Source: Bacillota bacterium
GTDB lineage: Bacteria > Bacillota > Clostridia > Christensenellales > SZUA-584
Reading direction: 5' to 3'
Assembly (NCBI GenBank): GCA_023428025.1
Contig: JAEYZN010000036.1
Coordinates: forward strand, 72,963 to 136,962
Length of the DNA stretch: 64,000 nucleotides
The notes under the pieces were generated by a model that made no database searches, was not told where the DNA came from, and was given only the letters and a program-made list of their open reading frames with translations. Of the stretch, positions 32,796 to 41,887 are shown piece after piece. Both the position numbers and the translations under genes were made by a program. Each line of letters opens with the position of its first letter. Positions within the stretch are counted from its first letter, which is position 1.

Positions 32796-32928
32796 AAGCA
32801 ACCCTTCCTTGGTTCCTTATACCATCTTACAGAACATTCGAATGGATTATGTATCGTTTACCGGTCCCGCGTTTATGAAGTGGGATCGCCTTGGGACCAT
32901 GACCATGATTACCTGTTGCGACATTTGC

Positions 32929-33777
32929 TTACTCGTTTTCCACCAGGCCATATATGGTGTTATCGTCACAATTGTACCACAGGTATCCGCTGTGCTTTTT
33001 ATCTGCGGTGTCCGTGACCACATAGTTGACGAGCAGGCGCCTGCTGTCTTCACTCCATTGCAGCGCGGTCAGCGTCACGCCCTCATACCCGGCCGAATCG
33101 TCCGCAACGCTGTAGCCAAGCTGTTCATATACAGCGTCCTTGAGCAACCCCGAGATGAAATAATGGATATTGGGCGAATTGTTGCCCTCAAGGCGGTCCA
33201 GTGTGATGGTGCCGTTGCCGCAGTTGATAGCAAACATGCTGCCGTCGGGTGACCAGAGGCTGCCCCTGTATGGCCCGTCGGCAATGATATTCAACCCATT
33301 TTGCGTCACGAAAGCACCGAACCACCGCAGTTCCATATCAGTCAAGGCCGAATCCGCCAGATCGTTGTACTGCTTTACAAAGAATGCGGAGTTCATATCA
33401 CTGTCGCCGGATATGTCCTTGTCGTATATGACAAGCGCGCGGGAACGGTCGCCGGAATAGACAATATCCACAATGTTCAGCACGGCGCTTAATTGTATCA
33501 ACAGGAACAATATTGCGGCTATCATCAGGGCTGTGGCGGCAATGCCGATCCATACCTTTCTCCGGCTCCTTCTGCGGATCGTCCTGAGGTAGTCTATTTC
33601 CCGGTTCGCGGCATTTTTTATCCCACCCTCGTTTGACAGGGAATCCATCAGCCTCCGGCACTCATCACAGCCTTTTATGTGTTCTTCAATGGCCGCGGAC
33701 GTCTCTTTGGATGCCAGGCCCTCCGCATATGCCGGCAAAAGGTCCCGCACGGCGCTGCAAAACAATTCATTCTTCAT
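32929..33777 (-). CDS. Anti-sigma factor with zinc-finger-type N-terminus (282 aa)
   Basis: Predicted membrane anti-sigma factor for the ECF sigma factor encoded just upstream. Residues 30-45 carry the zinc-binding anti-sigma motif H-x3-C-x2-C (EEHIKGCDECRRL). One membrane span lies at about residues 76-98. The outer part of about 180 residues (VYSGDRSRALVIYDKD, WSPDGSMFAINCGNGTITL) looks like a beta-propeller-type or DUF5301-like sensor and has no firm assignment. The start overlaps the sigma gene's stop by 11 bases. Confidence 0.88.
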   Translation of the reverse strand: MKNELFCSAVRDLLPAYAEGLASKETSAAIEEHIKGCDECRRLMDSLSNEGGIKNAANREIDYLRTIRRRSRRKVWIGIAATALMIAAILFLLIQLSAVLNIVDIVYSGDRSRALVIYDKDISGDSDMNSAFFVKQYNDLADSALTDMELRWFGAFVTQNGLNIIADGPYRGSLWSPDGSMFAINCGNGTITLDRLEGNNSPNIHYFISGLLKDAVYEQLGYSVADDSAGYEGVTLTALQWSEDSRRLLVNYVVTDTADKKHSGYLWYNCDDNTIYGLVENE

Positions 33778-34249
33778 CTTTGCTCACCTCCAGCAGCAGC
33801 TTCTCTTTTCCGCGGTAATAAGTCACACGCGCCCAGGTTTCCGTCCTGCCCAGAATATCCCCAATCTCCCGGAATGACAGATCGCCCGCGAGCCGGAGAT
33901 ACATGACCTCGCGCGCAGGCTCCCCCATCTCATGGATACGGCGCATCAGCATTCTGTGCGAGTCGCGGTCGATCGCCTGCCCTTCCGCCGAAGGGACCGG
34001 CAACGCCGTATCGTCCAGAGGCGCATCCGGCCTGCGCTTCTTCAAATGCTTATACCAAAGATGCTTCGCGATCTGGCACAGCCATGTTGAAATCTTGCAT
34101 TCGCCTCTGTATCTGTGTATAGACCGGAGAGCCTGATAAAATGTCTCCTGCGTCAGTTCCTCGGATAAATGCTCATCGCGCGTCACTGAAAGAAGGTATC
34201 TGTAGACGATCTGCGCGTGCTGCCGATAGATTTCTTCCATGTCGTCCAT
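33767..34249 (-). CDS. ECF-type RNA polymerase sigma factor (160 aa)
   Basis: Small sigma-70 with regions 2 and 4 only. Region 2: EELTQETFYQALRSIHRYRG and STWLCQIAKHLWYKHLKKRR. Region 4: PAREVMYLRLAGDLSFREIGDILGRTETWARVTYYRGKEKL. Length is typical. It is paired and translationally coupled with a membrane anti-sigma factor and should be released by an envelope signal. A candidate autoregulated promoter lies upstream. GGAGGGG lies 4 bases before the start. Targets other than its own operon are not evident. Confidence 0.94.
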   Translation of the reverse strand: MDDMEEIYRQHAQIVYRYLLSVTRDEHLSEELTQETFYQALRSIHRYRGECKISTWLCQIAKHLWYKHLKKRRPDAPLDDTALPVPSAEGQAIDRDSHRMLMRRIHEMGEPAREVMYLRLAGDLSFREIGDILGRTETWARVTYYRGKEKLLLEVSKDEE

Positions 34250-34271
34250 GAAGCCCCTCCTTTCACCACAT

Positions 34272-34299
34272 GAGTCCCTTTTATGGCCGGTTCGTTACA
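34272..34299 (-). promoter_or_regulatory. Possible ECF sigma autoregulated promoter
   Basis: Minus strand: TGTAAC (34299-34294), 17 bases, GACTC (34276-34272). The AAC core in the -35 is usual for ECF sigma factors, but the match is not specific. Confidence 0.3.
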
Positions 34300-34317
34300 A
34301 TCTCTGCCGCAATTTTT

Positions 34318-34347
34318 AAAGGCTGCCTGCCTCAGCAAACAGCCTGA
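34318..34347 (-). terminator. Possible terminator of the SDR gene
   Basis: On the minus strand AGGCTG...CAGCCT can pair around a long loop, followed by TTTAAAAATT. Imperfect. Confidence 0.45.
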
Positions 34348-34365
34348 TACGGAACCCGTGTCACG

Positions 34366-35085
34366 TCAGAACAGCTTGTTATACAACCGGTCCGGCATGA
34401 TGCGCAGCAGAAACGCGATGAGGGCCCAGCGTTTTGTCACATATCCATGGGTCTTGCCTTTACTAATGAGCCGGACGATCTGCTCTGCCGCTCTCTGAGG
34501 ACAAGCTACCCAAAACAGCCCCTCTCCCTGTGCCATCTTGGTATCCACAAAGCCGGGTTTGATATCCGTGACAATGATGTCTCGGCTGATTCTGGACGCC
34601 TTGCAGCGCAGCCCTTCCATGTAGTTGGAGACATAGGCTTTGGACGCATTATACGCGGGGCTTCCAGCGCTTCCGCGAAGCGCCGCCACAGACGAGATGG
34701 CCGCCAGTCGGCCTTGCCCGCGCTCCGCGAAGTAACGGAAGGCGGCGTCCGCGATGCAGGTAAAGCCCTTCACATTGACGTCTATCGTGTCTTCTTCAGG
34801 TTCCCAGCGCAGCTCCGGGTTTTCATGGCCGGTGCCCGCGGATATGATGACGATATCGGCTCCATCCATCTGCTCTGTCAACGCGTTAAACCTCTGTATC
34901 GCTTCATCCGTCCTGGCGACGTCCATCGGCATAACGTGGATATTTTCGCCCAGTTCGTCTTTCAGCTGTTCCAGAAGCTCCGCCCGCCTAGCCGTGATGC
35001 CGATAATATAGTGTTCTTTGGCGTAGAGCCTCGCCAGCTCCCGGCCTATTCCCTCGCTCGCGCCGATGATAATGACTCTCTTCAT
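34366..35085 (-). CDS. Short-chain dehydrogenase/reductase (239 aa)
   Basis: NAD(P)-dependent oxidoreductase of the SDR superfamily. The nucleotide motif is IIGASEGIGRELA, the NAG-equivalent reads IISAGTGHEN, and the catalytic Ser-Tyr-Lys are seen in AISSVAALRG and SPAYNASKAYV. The Arg pair after GITA (ITARRAELL) suggests preference for NADPH. The hydrophobic C-terminus (RWALIAFLLRIMPDRLYNKLF) may touch the membrane. The start at 35085 follows GGAG by 8 bases. It follows the cation transporter gene by 31 bases and may be cotranscribed. Substrate unknown. Confidence 0.9.
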   Translation of the reverse strand: MKRVIIIGASEGIGRELARLYAKEHYIIGITARRAELLEQLKDELGENIHVMPMDVARTDEAIQRFNALTEQMDGADIVIISAGTGHENPELRWEPEEDTIDVNVKGFTCIADAAFRYFAERGQGRLAAISSVAALRGSAGSPAYNASKAYVSNYMEGLRCKASRISRDIIVTDIKPGFVDTKMAQGEGLFWVACPQRAAEQIVRLISKGKTHGYVTKRWALIAFLLRIMPDRLYNKLF

Positions 35086-35116
35086 GGCAAGCTCCTTTTC
35101 CGGCAACCAAATCTCA

Positions 35117-36058
35117 TCACGTCGTGTGCGGGTTGATGTGCACCACCACGTCGATCACTTCAGGGTACGCGTGCATCACGCCATCCCGCACAGCGTCCGC
35201 GATGTCGTGCCCGTCGCACACACGGATGTCGCCGTCCACCTCCACCGCCACGTCGGCCAGCAGGCCGCGCCCCATCGGGCGGCATTTCAGCCAGCTCAAA
35301 TGCTCCACACCCATTGTTTCCAGCACCACGATGCGCATACCGTCCATCGTCTTATCGTCCGGCGCGGCGTCCAGCAGCATTCCGCTGGACGCCTTGAGTA
35401 TGCCAAACGCCGTCTTCACGATGAGCGCGCTGATGACCAGCGCGATCACAGGCTCGGCATACCGCACCAGCGGTTCAAACCCGATGCTGCCGCCCAGCAG
35501 CCCGAGACCAATGGCGATTGCCGCGCCCGATGTCGCAAATATATCGTTGCGGTGGTCCATGGCGTTGGTTCTCACCGCGATGGAGTTCAGGCGTTTGGCG
35601 GCCCGGAATGTGATGGTGAACATCACGGCCTTCACCGCGATGGATACCAGCGCCGCGCCCAGCGCCCACAGGCTGGCGGACGATACTTCGCCGCTCGTCA
35701 TGGCGTTTATCGCGTCCCGCACGACGAAGAAGGTGCCTCCCAGCACCATCAGCCCCACCACGAAGGAGACCAGCGCCTCCATCTTGCCGTGGCCGTAGTG
35801 GTGTCCCTTGTCCTGCGGCTTCAGCGCATAGCGCAGCCCCAGCAGCACCACCACCGCGGCCAGCGAATCTCCCGCGGAGTTAACCGCGTCCGCCTTGAGC
35901 GCTTCGCTGCCGGACAGCAAGCCCACTGCGCCCTTGAGCAGCAGCAGCAGTATGTTGCCGATCAGGCAATATGTGATGATGCGCAGACCCTCGTCCTTTT
36001 TCTTGCGCGTATCCGCTTTTTTATTCTCCGTTTTCTCGGTCGTCTCAGGCATTTTCAT
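35117..36058 (-). CDS. Cation diffusion facilitator (CDF) family transporter (313 aa)
   Basis: Proton-coupled exporter of divalent metals such as Zn, Mn or Fe. Six membrane helices are visible, with the transport site made by DAVNSAGD in helix 2 and DHRNDIF in helix 5. The loop HHYGHGKMEALVSF is typical of the family. The C-terminal cytoplasmic domain (VEHLSWLKCRPMGRG, HINPH) is present. The Asp-rich site is more like Mn/Fe exporters (MntE, FieF) than His-rich Zn exporters. The ribosome site is weak. The N-terminus is highly charged. Confidence 0.93.
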   Translation of the reverse strand: MKMPETTEKTENKKADTRKKKDEGLRIITYCLIGNILLLLLKGAVGLLSGSEALKADAVNSAGDSLAAVVVLLGLRYALKPQDKGHHYGHGKMEALVSFVVGLMVLGGTFFVVRDAINAMTSGEVSSASLWALGAALVSIAVKAVMFTITFRAAKRLNSIAVRTNAMDHRNDIFATSGAAIAIGLGLLGGSIGFEPLVRYAEPVIALVISALIVKTAFGILKASSGMLLDAAPDDKTMDGMRIVVLETMGVEHLSWLKCRPMGRGLLADVAVEVDGDIRVCDGHDIADAVRDGVMHAYPEVIDVVVHINPHTT

Positions 36059-36171
36059 ATTTAAAGCAGCTTCGCTCCCGATTACTGTTCTGTCGTTTAT
36101 TATACCAGAATACGCCGGGCGCTGTCATGCCATACCACAAAAACCGTCACCATGTATCGCCCGCCCTGATA

Positions 36172-36200
36172 TTGACAAACGCTGCAACAGTGGGTAAACT
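36172..36200 (+). promoter_or_regulatory. SigA promoter of htpG
   Basis: TTGACA (36172-36177), a 17-base spacer and TAAACT (36195-36200). Transcription would start just ahead of the CIRCE element. Confidence 0.7.
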
Positions 36201-36207
36201 ATATACA

Positions 36208-36234
36208 TTAGCACTCAAGAGTTAAGAGTGCTGA
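36208..36234 (+). promoter_or_regulatory. CIRCE-like operator of htpG
   Basis: TTAGCACTC, nine bases, GAGTGCTGA: one mismatch to the HrcA consensus. It lies between the promoter and the ribosome site, so htpG is predicted to be repressed by HrcA. Confidence 0.9.
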
Positions 36235-36264
36235 CAAACCATCGTACAAGGAGGCTTAACTGAC

Positions 36265-38139
36265 ATGGCCAAAAAACAGTTTAAAGCGGAGTCGAAGCAG
36301 CTCCTCAACCTGATGATCAACTCCATCTATACGCATAAGGAGATATTCCTCCGGGAGCTGATATCCAACGCCAGCGACGCCATCGATAAAATCTATTACA
36401 GGGCGCTCACGGACGAAAGTATCAGCTTCTCCAGCGCCGACTATTATATCAAGCTCATCCCGGACAAGGCGTCCCGCACGCTGCGCGTCATCGACACCGG
36501 CATCGGCATGACGAAAGACGAGCTGGAGGACAACCTCGGCACCATCGCCAAGAGCGGCTCGCTCGCGTTCAAGAAGGAGAACGAGATCAAGGACGGCTAC
36601 GACATCATCGGCCAGTTCGGCGTGGGCTTCTACTCCGCATTCATGGTGGCGGACAAGGTGACGGTAATCACCCGCGCGCTGGGCAGCGATGAGGCGTACG
36701 AGTGGGAATCCGAGGGCGCCTCGGGCTACAGCATCGACACCTGTGATAAGGACAGCGTGGGCACTGAGATCGTCCTGCACCTCAAAGAGGATACCGAGGA
36801 CGAGAAGTACAGCGAATATCTGGACGAGTACCGGCTGCGCGCGTTGATCAAAAAGTACTCCGATTTCATCCGCTACCCCATCAAGATGGATATGACGCAA
36901 TCCCGTCCGGGGGAAGGCAAGGAGAATGAATACGAAAGCGTCACCGAAGAGCAGGTCTTAAACAGCATGGTGCCCATCTGGCGCAAAAATAAATCCGAAC
37001 TGAAGGACGAGGACTACGAGCAGTTCTATTCCGAGAAGCACTTCGGTTTCGACAAGCCGCTGCGGCACATCCACATCAAGGCGGAGGGCACGGTGCGCTA
37101 CAACGCCATCCTGTTCATCCCCGAAAAGACGCCGTATGACTTCTACACCAAGGAATTCGAGAAGGGGCTGGAGCTGTATTCCAACGGCGTGCTCATCATG
37201 AACAAGTGCGCCGACCTGCTGCCCGACTATTTCAGCTTCGTGCGCGGCATGGTGGAGTCGGACGACCTTTCGCTCAACATATCGCGCGAGCTGCTGCAGC
37301 ACGACCGGCAGCTGAAGCTCATCGCGAAGAACATCAAGAACAAGATCAAGTCCGAATTGGAGAATCTGCTCAAGAACGACCGCGATAAGTACGAGACGTT
37401 TTACCAGTCGTTCGGTCGTCACCTCAAGTTCGGCGTGTACAACGAATTCGGTATGCACAAGGACGATCTCATCGACCTGCTGATGTTCTACTCGTCGTCC
37501 GAGAAGAAGCTGGTGACGCTGGCTGAATACGTGTCCCGCATGAAGGAGGATCAGAAGGCCATCTACTACGCGGCGGGCGAGTCCATCGACCGCATCGACA
37601 AGATGCCGCAGACGGAGCTGGTGCTGGACAAGGGCTACGAGATTCTCTACTTCACCGAGGACGTGGACGAGTTCGCCATCCAGATGCTGATGATCTATCA
37701 GGAGAAGGAATTCAAATCCGTGTCCGCGAGCGACCTGGAGTTGGACACGCCGGAGGAAAAAACCGAAGTGGACAAAGACGCCGACAAGGCGCTGTTCGAC
37801 CGGATGAAGGAAGTGCTGGGCGGCAAGGTGAAGGATATCCGCCTCTCCAAGCGCTTAAAGACCCATCCCGTGTGCCTCACCAGCGAGGGCGGCGTGTCCA
37901 TCGAGATGGAAAAGGTGCTGAAAAACATGCCGGACGGCCATGGCATCTCCGCACAGAAGGTGCTGGAGTTGAACGGAAATCACGAGGTGTTCGCGGCGCT
38001 CAAGGCCGCGCAGGACAGCGACCCCGACAAGTTCAAGCTCTACACCGAGCTGCTCTACAATCAGGCGCTGCTGATGGAGGGCCTGTCGGTGGAAGACCCG
38101 CTGGCGTTCAGCAACGGCATCTGCAAGCTGATGAAGTAG
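36265..38139 (+). CDS. htpG: Molecular chaperone HtpG (Hsp90 family, 624 aa)
   Basis: ATP-dependent chaperone. The N-terminal GHKL ATPase domain shows FLRELISNASDAIDK, LRVIDTGIGMTKDELEDNLGTIAKSG and GQFGVGFYSAFMVADKV. The middle domain has ISRELLQHDRQLKLIAKNIKNK with the catalytic Arg, and the C-terminal dimer domain is present. Length is normal. GGAGG lies 10 bases before the ATG. Unlike B. subtilis htpG, which does not use CIRCE, this gene has a CIRCE operator directly after its promoter. Monocistronic; a hairpin follows. Confidence 0.97.
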   Translation: MAKKQFKAESKQLLNLMINSIYTHKEIFLRELISNASDAIDKIYYRALTDESISFSSADYYIKLIPDKASRTLRVIDTGIGMTKDELEDNLGTIAKSGSLAFKKENEIKDGYDIIGQFGVGFYSAFMVADKVTVITRALGSDEAYEWESEGASGYSIDTCDKDSVGTEIVLHLKEDTEDEKYSEYLDEYRLRALIKKYSDFIRYPIKMDMTQSRPGEGKENEYESVTEEQVLNSMVPIWRKNKSELKDEDYEQFYSEKHFGFDKPLRHIHIKAEGTVRYNAILFIPEKTPYDFYTKEFEKGLELYSNGVLIMNKCADLLPDYFSFVRGMVESDDLSLNISRELLQHDRQLKLIAKNIKNKIKSELENLLKNDRDKYETFYQSFGRHLKFGVYNEFGMHKDDLIDLLMFYSSSEKKLVTLAEYVSRMKEDQKAIYYAAGESIDRIDKMPQTELVLDKGYEILYFTEDVDEFAIQMLMIYQEKEFKSVSASDLELDTPEEKTEVDKDADKALFDRMKEVLGGKVKDIRLSKRLKTHPVCLTSEGGVSIEMEKVLKNMPDGHGISAQKVLELNGNHEVFAALKAAQDSDPDKFKLYTELLYNQALLMEGLSVEDPLAFSNGICKLMK

Positions 38140-38171
38140 ATTCCGAAGAGCTGTATGAGCGCATGCTCTAG

Positions 38172-38198
38172 ATATGTTATATATGTTATATATGTTAT
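38172..38198. repeat. Short tandem repeat, three 9-bp units
   Basis: ATATGTTAT is repeated exactly three times, just before the hairpin shared by htpG and the aldehyde dehydrogenase gene. Likely a slippage product. Confidence 0.8.
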
Positions 38199-38206
38199 AT
38201 AAGAGA

Positions 38207-38235
38207 GCGCGGCCGGAGAAACTTTCCGGCCGCGC
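38207..38235. terminator. Hairpin between convergent htpG and aldehyde dehydrogenase genes
   Basis: GCGCGGCCGG and CCGGCCGCGC form a perfect 10-bp stem with a 9-base loop. The following T-runs are short on both strands, so efficiency is uncertain. Confidence 0.65.
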
Positions 38236-38264
38236 CTTATGTTTATCGGGCTTATGTTTTCGTA

Positions 38265-39740
38265 CTAGTACAGCCCGACTTTACCCTCCGTCAGACTGAT
38301 GTAGATATTCTTCATCTGCGAGTAGTGCTCCAATATCACCTTGTGCGTCTCGCGGCCAATGCCGGACTTCTTGTAGCCGCCGAACGGTGCGTGCGCGGGC
38401 AGATTGTTATAGTTGTTCACCCACATACGGCCCGTTTCCACACCGCGCGCCACGCGGAATGCCCGATTGATGTCCTTCGTCCATACCGCGCCGCCGAGGC
38501 CATACTCGTTATCGTTGGCCATGCGGATCACCTCGTCCTCGTCCTTGAACGGGATGACGCAGACCACTGGTCCGAATATCTCTTCCTGTGCCACTGTCAT
38601 GTCATTCGTCACATCGGCCAGGATGGTCGGCTTCACGAAGCAGCCTTTATCCAGTCCTTCTTCGGTGACGCGGAAGCCGCCCGTTGCCACCCGTGCGCCT
38701 TCCTTCTTGCCAATCTCGACATAGTTCAGTATCTTCTTGACCTGTGCCTCGTTGATCTGCGCGCCCATCATGGTGTCCTTCTCCCACGGCAGGCCCACCT
38801 TCACCTTCTCGAACGCCTTCACCGCTTCGTCCAGGAATTTATCGTAGATATCCTCATGCACGAACGCGCGCGAGCCCGCGCAGCACACTTGACCCTGGTT
38901 GAACAGGATACCGATCTGCAGCCCTTCGATGGCTTTTTCCCACGGCGCATCGGGGAAGTAGATGTTGGCGGATTTGCCGCCCAACTCCAACGTCGCGGGA
39001 ATAATCTTCTTCGCCGCGGCCTCCGCCACGGTGTAGCCAATCTCGGTGGACCCTGTGAATGCCAGCTTGCGGAAGCCGTCGTGTTTGAGCATCGCCTCGC
39101 CGCTTACCGATCCGCGTCCCGTGATGACATTGACGACACCCGGCGGCAGCACCCTGGCCAGCAGCTTAGCGAATTCCAGTGCACTGAGAGATGTCACCGA
39201 GGAGGGCTTCAGTACAATGCAGTTGCCTGCGGCCAGCGCAGGCGCCAGTTTCCACGCAGCCATCAGGAACGGGAAATTCCATGGTACAATCTGCCCCACC
39301 ACGCCGATGGGCTCGCGCAGGATGATGCTCAATGTGTTATCGTCGATCATTACGGCTTCGCCTTCCTCGGTACGCACCGCGCCCGCGAAGTAACGGAAGT
39401 GGTCGGATGCCAGCGGCACATCAATGGCCGTCGTCTCGCGGATGGGCTTGCCGTTGTCCAGCGTCTCCACCATGGCGAGCTTCTCTGCGTTCTCATCGAT
39501 CAGGTCGGCGATCTTGAGCAGCATCGTCATGCGGTCCTGCGGGCTTACCTTCTTCCAACTCTCAAACGCCTTCTCTGCCGCCTTCACCGCGATATCCACA
39601 TCCTCCTCCGTCGCATCCACACATGTCGCCAGCCGCTCACCGTTCGCCGGGTTGAAGCATTCAAACGTCTTGCCCTTTTTGCCCTCTACCCACTCATTGT
39701 TGATAAAAAGCCCGTACTTATCGTCGATGACAGTATTCAT
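38265..39740 (-). CDS. NAD(P)-dependent aldehyde dehydrogenase (491 aa)
   Basis: Oxidises aldehydes to carboxylic acids. ALDH signatures: VVGQIVPWNFPFLMAAWKLA, FTGSTEIG (cofactor), the general base Glu in ATLELGGKSANI and the catalytic Cys in NQGQVCCAGSR. EEIFGPVVCVIPF and APFGGYKKSGIGRE follow. Closest in style to the AldA/AldB/DhaS group that handles aliphatic aldehydes. The start follows AGGAGG by 9 bases. It is divergent from an AraC-type regulator that probably controls it; similar palindromes lie at both promoters. Confidence 0.95.
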   Translation of the reverse strand: MNTVIDDKYGLFINNEWVEGKKGKTFECFNPANGERLATCVDATEEDVDIAVKAAEKAFESWKKVSPQDRMTMLLKIADLIDENAEKLAMVETLDNGKPIRETTAIDVPLASDHFRYFAGAVRTEEGEAVMIDDNTLSIILREPIGVVGQIVPWNFPFLMAAWKLAPALAAGNCIVLKPSSVTSLSALEFAKLLARVLPPGVVNVITGRGSVSGEAMLKHDGFRKLAFTGSTEIGYTVAEAAAKKIIPATLELGGKSANIYFPDAPWEKAIEGLQIGILFNQGQVCCAGSRAFVHEDIYDKFLDEAVKAFEKVKVGLPWEKDTMMGAQINEAQVKKILNYVEIGKKEGARVATGGFRVTEEGLDKGCFVKPTILADVTNDMTVAQEEIFGPVVCVIPFKDEDEVIRMANDNEYGLGGAVWTKDINRAFRVARGVETGRMWVNNYNNLPAHAPFGGYKKSGIGRETHKVILEHYSQMKNIYISLTEGKVGLY

Positions 39741-39901
39741 ACCCTTTTCCTCCTGACTTATATTTTCTGTGCATACTGTGCACGAAACAAATCCGTCGTA
39801 TCGGCGCCCGGTTTACTTATAAAATATCTGCCCTCTCGTTGCGGATTAATCATATAATACCTGTGCATCGCAATTTTCCGTCTTTCAGTTAAAGTATATG
39901 T

Positions 39902-39913
39902 CCATGCATATGG
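39902..39913 (-). promoter_or_regulatory. Palindrome near the aldehyde dehydrogenase promoter
   Basis: CCATGCATATGG contains the same ATGCATAT core as the dyad at 39979-39996, suggesting a second site for one regulator. Confidence 0.35.
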
Positions 39914-39978
39914 CTGTTTCTACCCCGTTTTTTAGCGGGAATGCCAATTATTTAAGCAAATATGTCCTATTGATTGTC

Positions 39979-39996
39979 CCACATGCATATATGTGG
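39979..39996 (+). promoter_or_regulatory. Dyad upstream of the AraC-type gene
   Basis: CCACAT and ATGTGG are perfect 6-bp inverted repeats around GCATAT, about 25 bases before the regulator's start codon. A candidate autoregulatory site. Confidence 0.4.
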
Positions 39997-40019
39997 TATG
40001 GTGTGAAAGGGGTGATATT

Positions 40020-40871
40020 ATGCTGCATAATTTCACCAGAGAACTGGAGCTTTCCGACCGGCTCGAGACGCAATACCTGCGTGTGCTTTACTACGATCTT
40101 GCAGGCAACTACTCCGATTCCTACCGTTCCTACGAATACGCCCGGCTCTGCACCATCATCGACGGAGAAAAGCATATCAAGGTAAACGACGCACGGCATT
40201 TTACCTACGGTGCCGGGCAATATCTTTTGTTGCCGCCGCAATCCCATGTCCAGATGTCGATGGACAACCCCACGCACGCCCTTGTGTTTGAACTCAGCGA
40301 TCAGCTTGTGGAAAATGTGGCCCGGCATGTCAGCGCCGGCGGTGATTACGATTATAGCCTGCTCGTACAGGACCGGGTGTTGTGCGCACAAAAAAGCGTG
40401 GGCTTTCAGGAATCGTATCGGAAAATATTGCGGTTGCTTTCCGAAGGCAGAAGAGACGAAAAGTATATGCTCGATCTGCTTGGTCAGGAGCTGGTATATT
40501 ACCTGATGCAGACCAAGGGGGCGATCGAGCTGTTGAGCAGCGTGCCGCAGAGCCCGGTAAACCGCGCCATACGCCTTATGCAGGAGGCTTACGCTTCACC
40601 CGTCAGCATCCGGCAGGTCGCGGACGAACTCGGGATGTCGGAAGCCGGTTTCAGCCAGCATTTCAAGAAAATCACAGGGATGACTCCCAAAGCGTTTTTA
40701 ACTGAGCTTCGTATGGAAAAGGCACAGGAGCTTGTAGGCCGGCTCAGCGTGACGGACGCTGCAATGGAGCTGGGCTATGACAACATTTCGCATTTCATTG
40801 CGTTGTTCAAAGCGCGCTATGGGATGACACCGGGACAATATAAAAAACATATCGAACAGGGGCTGCGTTAA
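40020..40871 (+). CDS. AraC family transcriptional regulator (283 aa)
   Basis: The N-terminal 170 residues are a cupin-like effector domain of the AraC-N type (YARLCTIIDGEKHIKV, YGAGQYLLLPPQSHVQMSM). The C-terminal 100 residues are two helix-turn-helix motifs: ASPVSIRQVADELGMSEAGFSQHFKKITGMTPKAF and SVTDAAMELGYDNISHFIALFKARYGMTPGQY. The ATG at 40020 is chosen because AAGGGGTGAT lies about 4 bases upstream. It is divergent from the aldehyde dehydrogenase gene and probably activates it in response to an aldehyde or alcohol. Confidence 0.93.
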   Translation: MLHNFTRELELSDRLETQYLRVLYYDLAGNYSDSYRSYEYARLCTIIDGEKHIKVNDARHFTYGAGQYLLLPPQSHVQMSMDNPTHALVFELSDQLVENVARHVSAGGDYDYSLLVQDRVLCAQKSVGFQESYRKILRLLSEGRRDEKYMLDLLGQELVYYLMQTKGAIELLSSVPQSPVNRAIRLMQEAYASPVSIRQVADELGMSEAGFSQHFKKITGMTPKAFLTELRMEKAQELVGRLSVTDAAMELGYDNISHFIALFKARYGMTPGQYKKHIEQGLR

Positions 40872-40950
40872 TCCACTCCCAACCTACGGCATCAAGCATA
40901 CCTCACTTTTTACAAGGAAATAATAAATTATATGTCTTAAGGCACAGCAA

Positions 40951-41817
40951 ATGAGGCGATATATGGAAAGCATCTATTGGTATTGCGCCCTCGGGGTCGT
41001 TGGCGCCGGCGTGACGGTTTGGGTCCTGTGCAAGAAGAAAGACTATTATAAGAACATAATGTTCTTCCTGTTTGCGATGATGTTTGCGTTTGTATGCGAA
41101 ATGATCGTACTGCTCTTTTTCGACAGCTATTCGTACAGGCCGGGCATCTATACGGATTATTACGCTGAAAACATCTTTGGCCACATTATCCCCAACGCCA
41201 CCCTATGGCCTGCGGTCGCCCTGCTCGTCGCCGCTTGCTCCCTGCGTTACCGCTGGGTCATACTGATTGCCGTCATATTTACGATTTTGGATATTCTCTA
41301 TACGAGTCTCGGTATCTATGTGCACAATTGGTGGCAGACCTGGATGACCACCGTTGGGGGCTTCGGCTATTTAGCGTTGATGCAAAAGTGGTACTTCCGG
41401 CTAAGCAGCAACCGGACGGGCGTCTTGCGATTTATCACGTTTTGGTTCGCATTGCTGGTGATATTGAAGCTGCCCATCAGCATGCTCCTTCTCACCGGAA
41501 CGCAATTGACCTACATCGGCTGGTTTGAAAACCTCTACAGGGATTCCGGTGTCTTCTCGGTTTCTTATAACACGGCATTGACTTTCCTTTGTACCTTTTT
41601 CATCTTCGTGTTGAAAAAGTGGTATTGGAAGCTGATTCCCTTCCTCATCTATTTTGTTTGTGACAGGATCCTTTTGAGCCAGGGGATTCTGCTGTTTTAC
41701 GACGGATGGAACATCTGGTACCTGATGCTGGTGCGTTGCGTATCCCTGGGAGCATTCATCGGACTCGAAAGAAAATATCCCTACAACCCCGCCAGTCGGC
41801 GTTCTCTGGCGGTATAA
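40951..41817 (+). CDS. Polytopic membrane protein, CBO0543-like (288 aa)
   Basis: About eight predicted membrane spans with aromatic-rich loops (SIYWYCALGVVG, VHNWWQTWMTTVGGFGYLALM, KWYWKLIPFLIYFV). The central HNWWQTWMT motif and overall size resemble the CBO0543 family of spore-forming Firmicutes, which has no known function. No catalytic motif is visible. The start at 40951 is uncertain; ATG at 40963 is an alternative. It stands alone after the AraC-type gene. Confidence 0.72.
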   Translation: MRRYMESIYWYCALGVVGAGVTVWVLCKKKDYYKNIMFFLFAMMFAFVCEMIVLLFFDSYSYRPGIYTDYYAENIFGHIIPNATLWPAVALLVAACSLRYRWVILIAVIFTILDILYTSLGIYVHNWWQTWMTTVGGFGYLALMQKWYFRLSSNRTGVLRFITFWFALLVILKLPISMLLLTGTQLTYIGWFENLYRDSGVFSVSYNTALTFLCTFFIFVLKKWYWKLIPFLIYFVCDRILLSQGILLFYDGWNIWYLMLVRCVSLGAFIGLERKYPYNPASRRSLAV

Positions 41818-41887
41818 CGTCAGAAACAAAGGCTTAGGATGCGGCGGCAACAAAAAAGGAGCCCTGTATTGGACTCCCGTTCCTGCT

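Noticed and set aside
38172..38203. AT-rich tandem repeat as an origin or binding array
   Set aside because: Only three 9-base units, no DnaA boxes or other initiator features nearby; slippage explains it.
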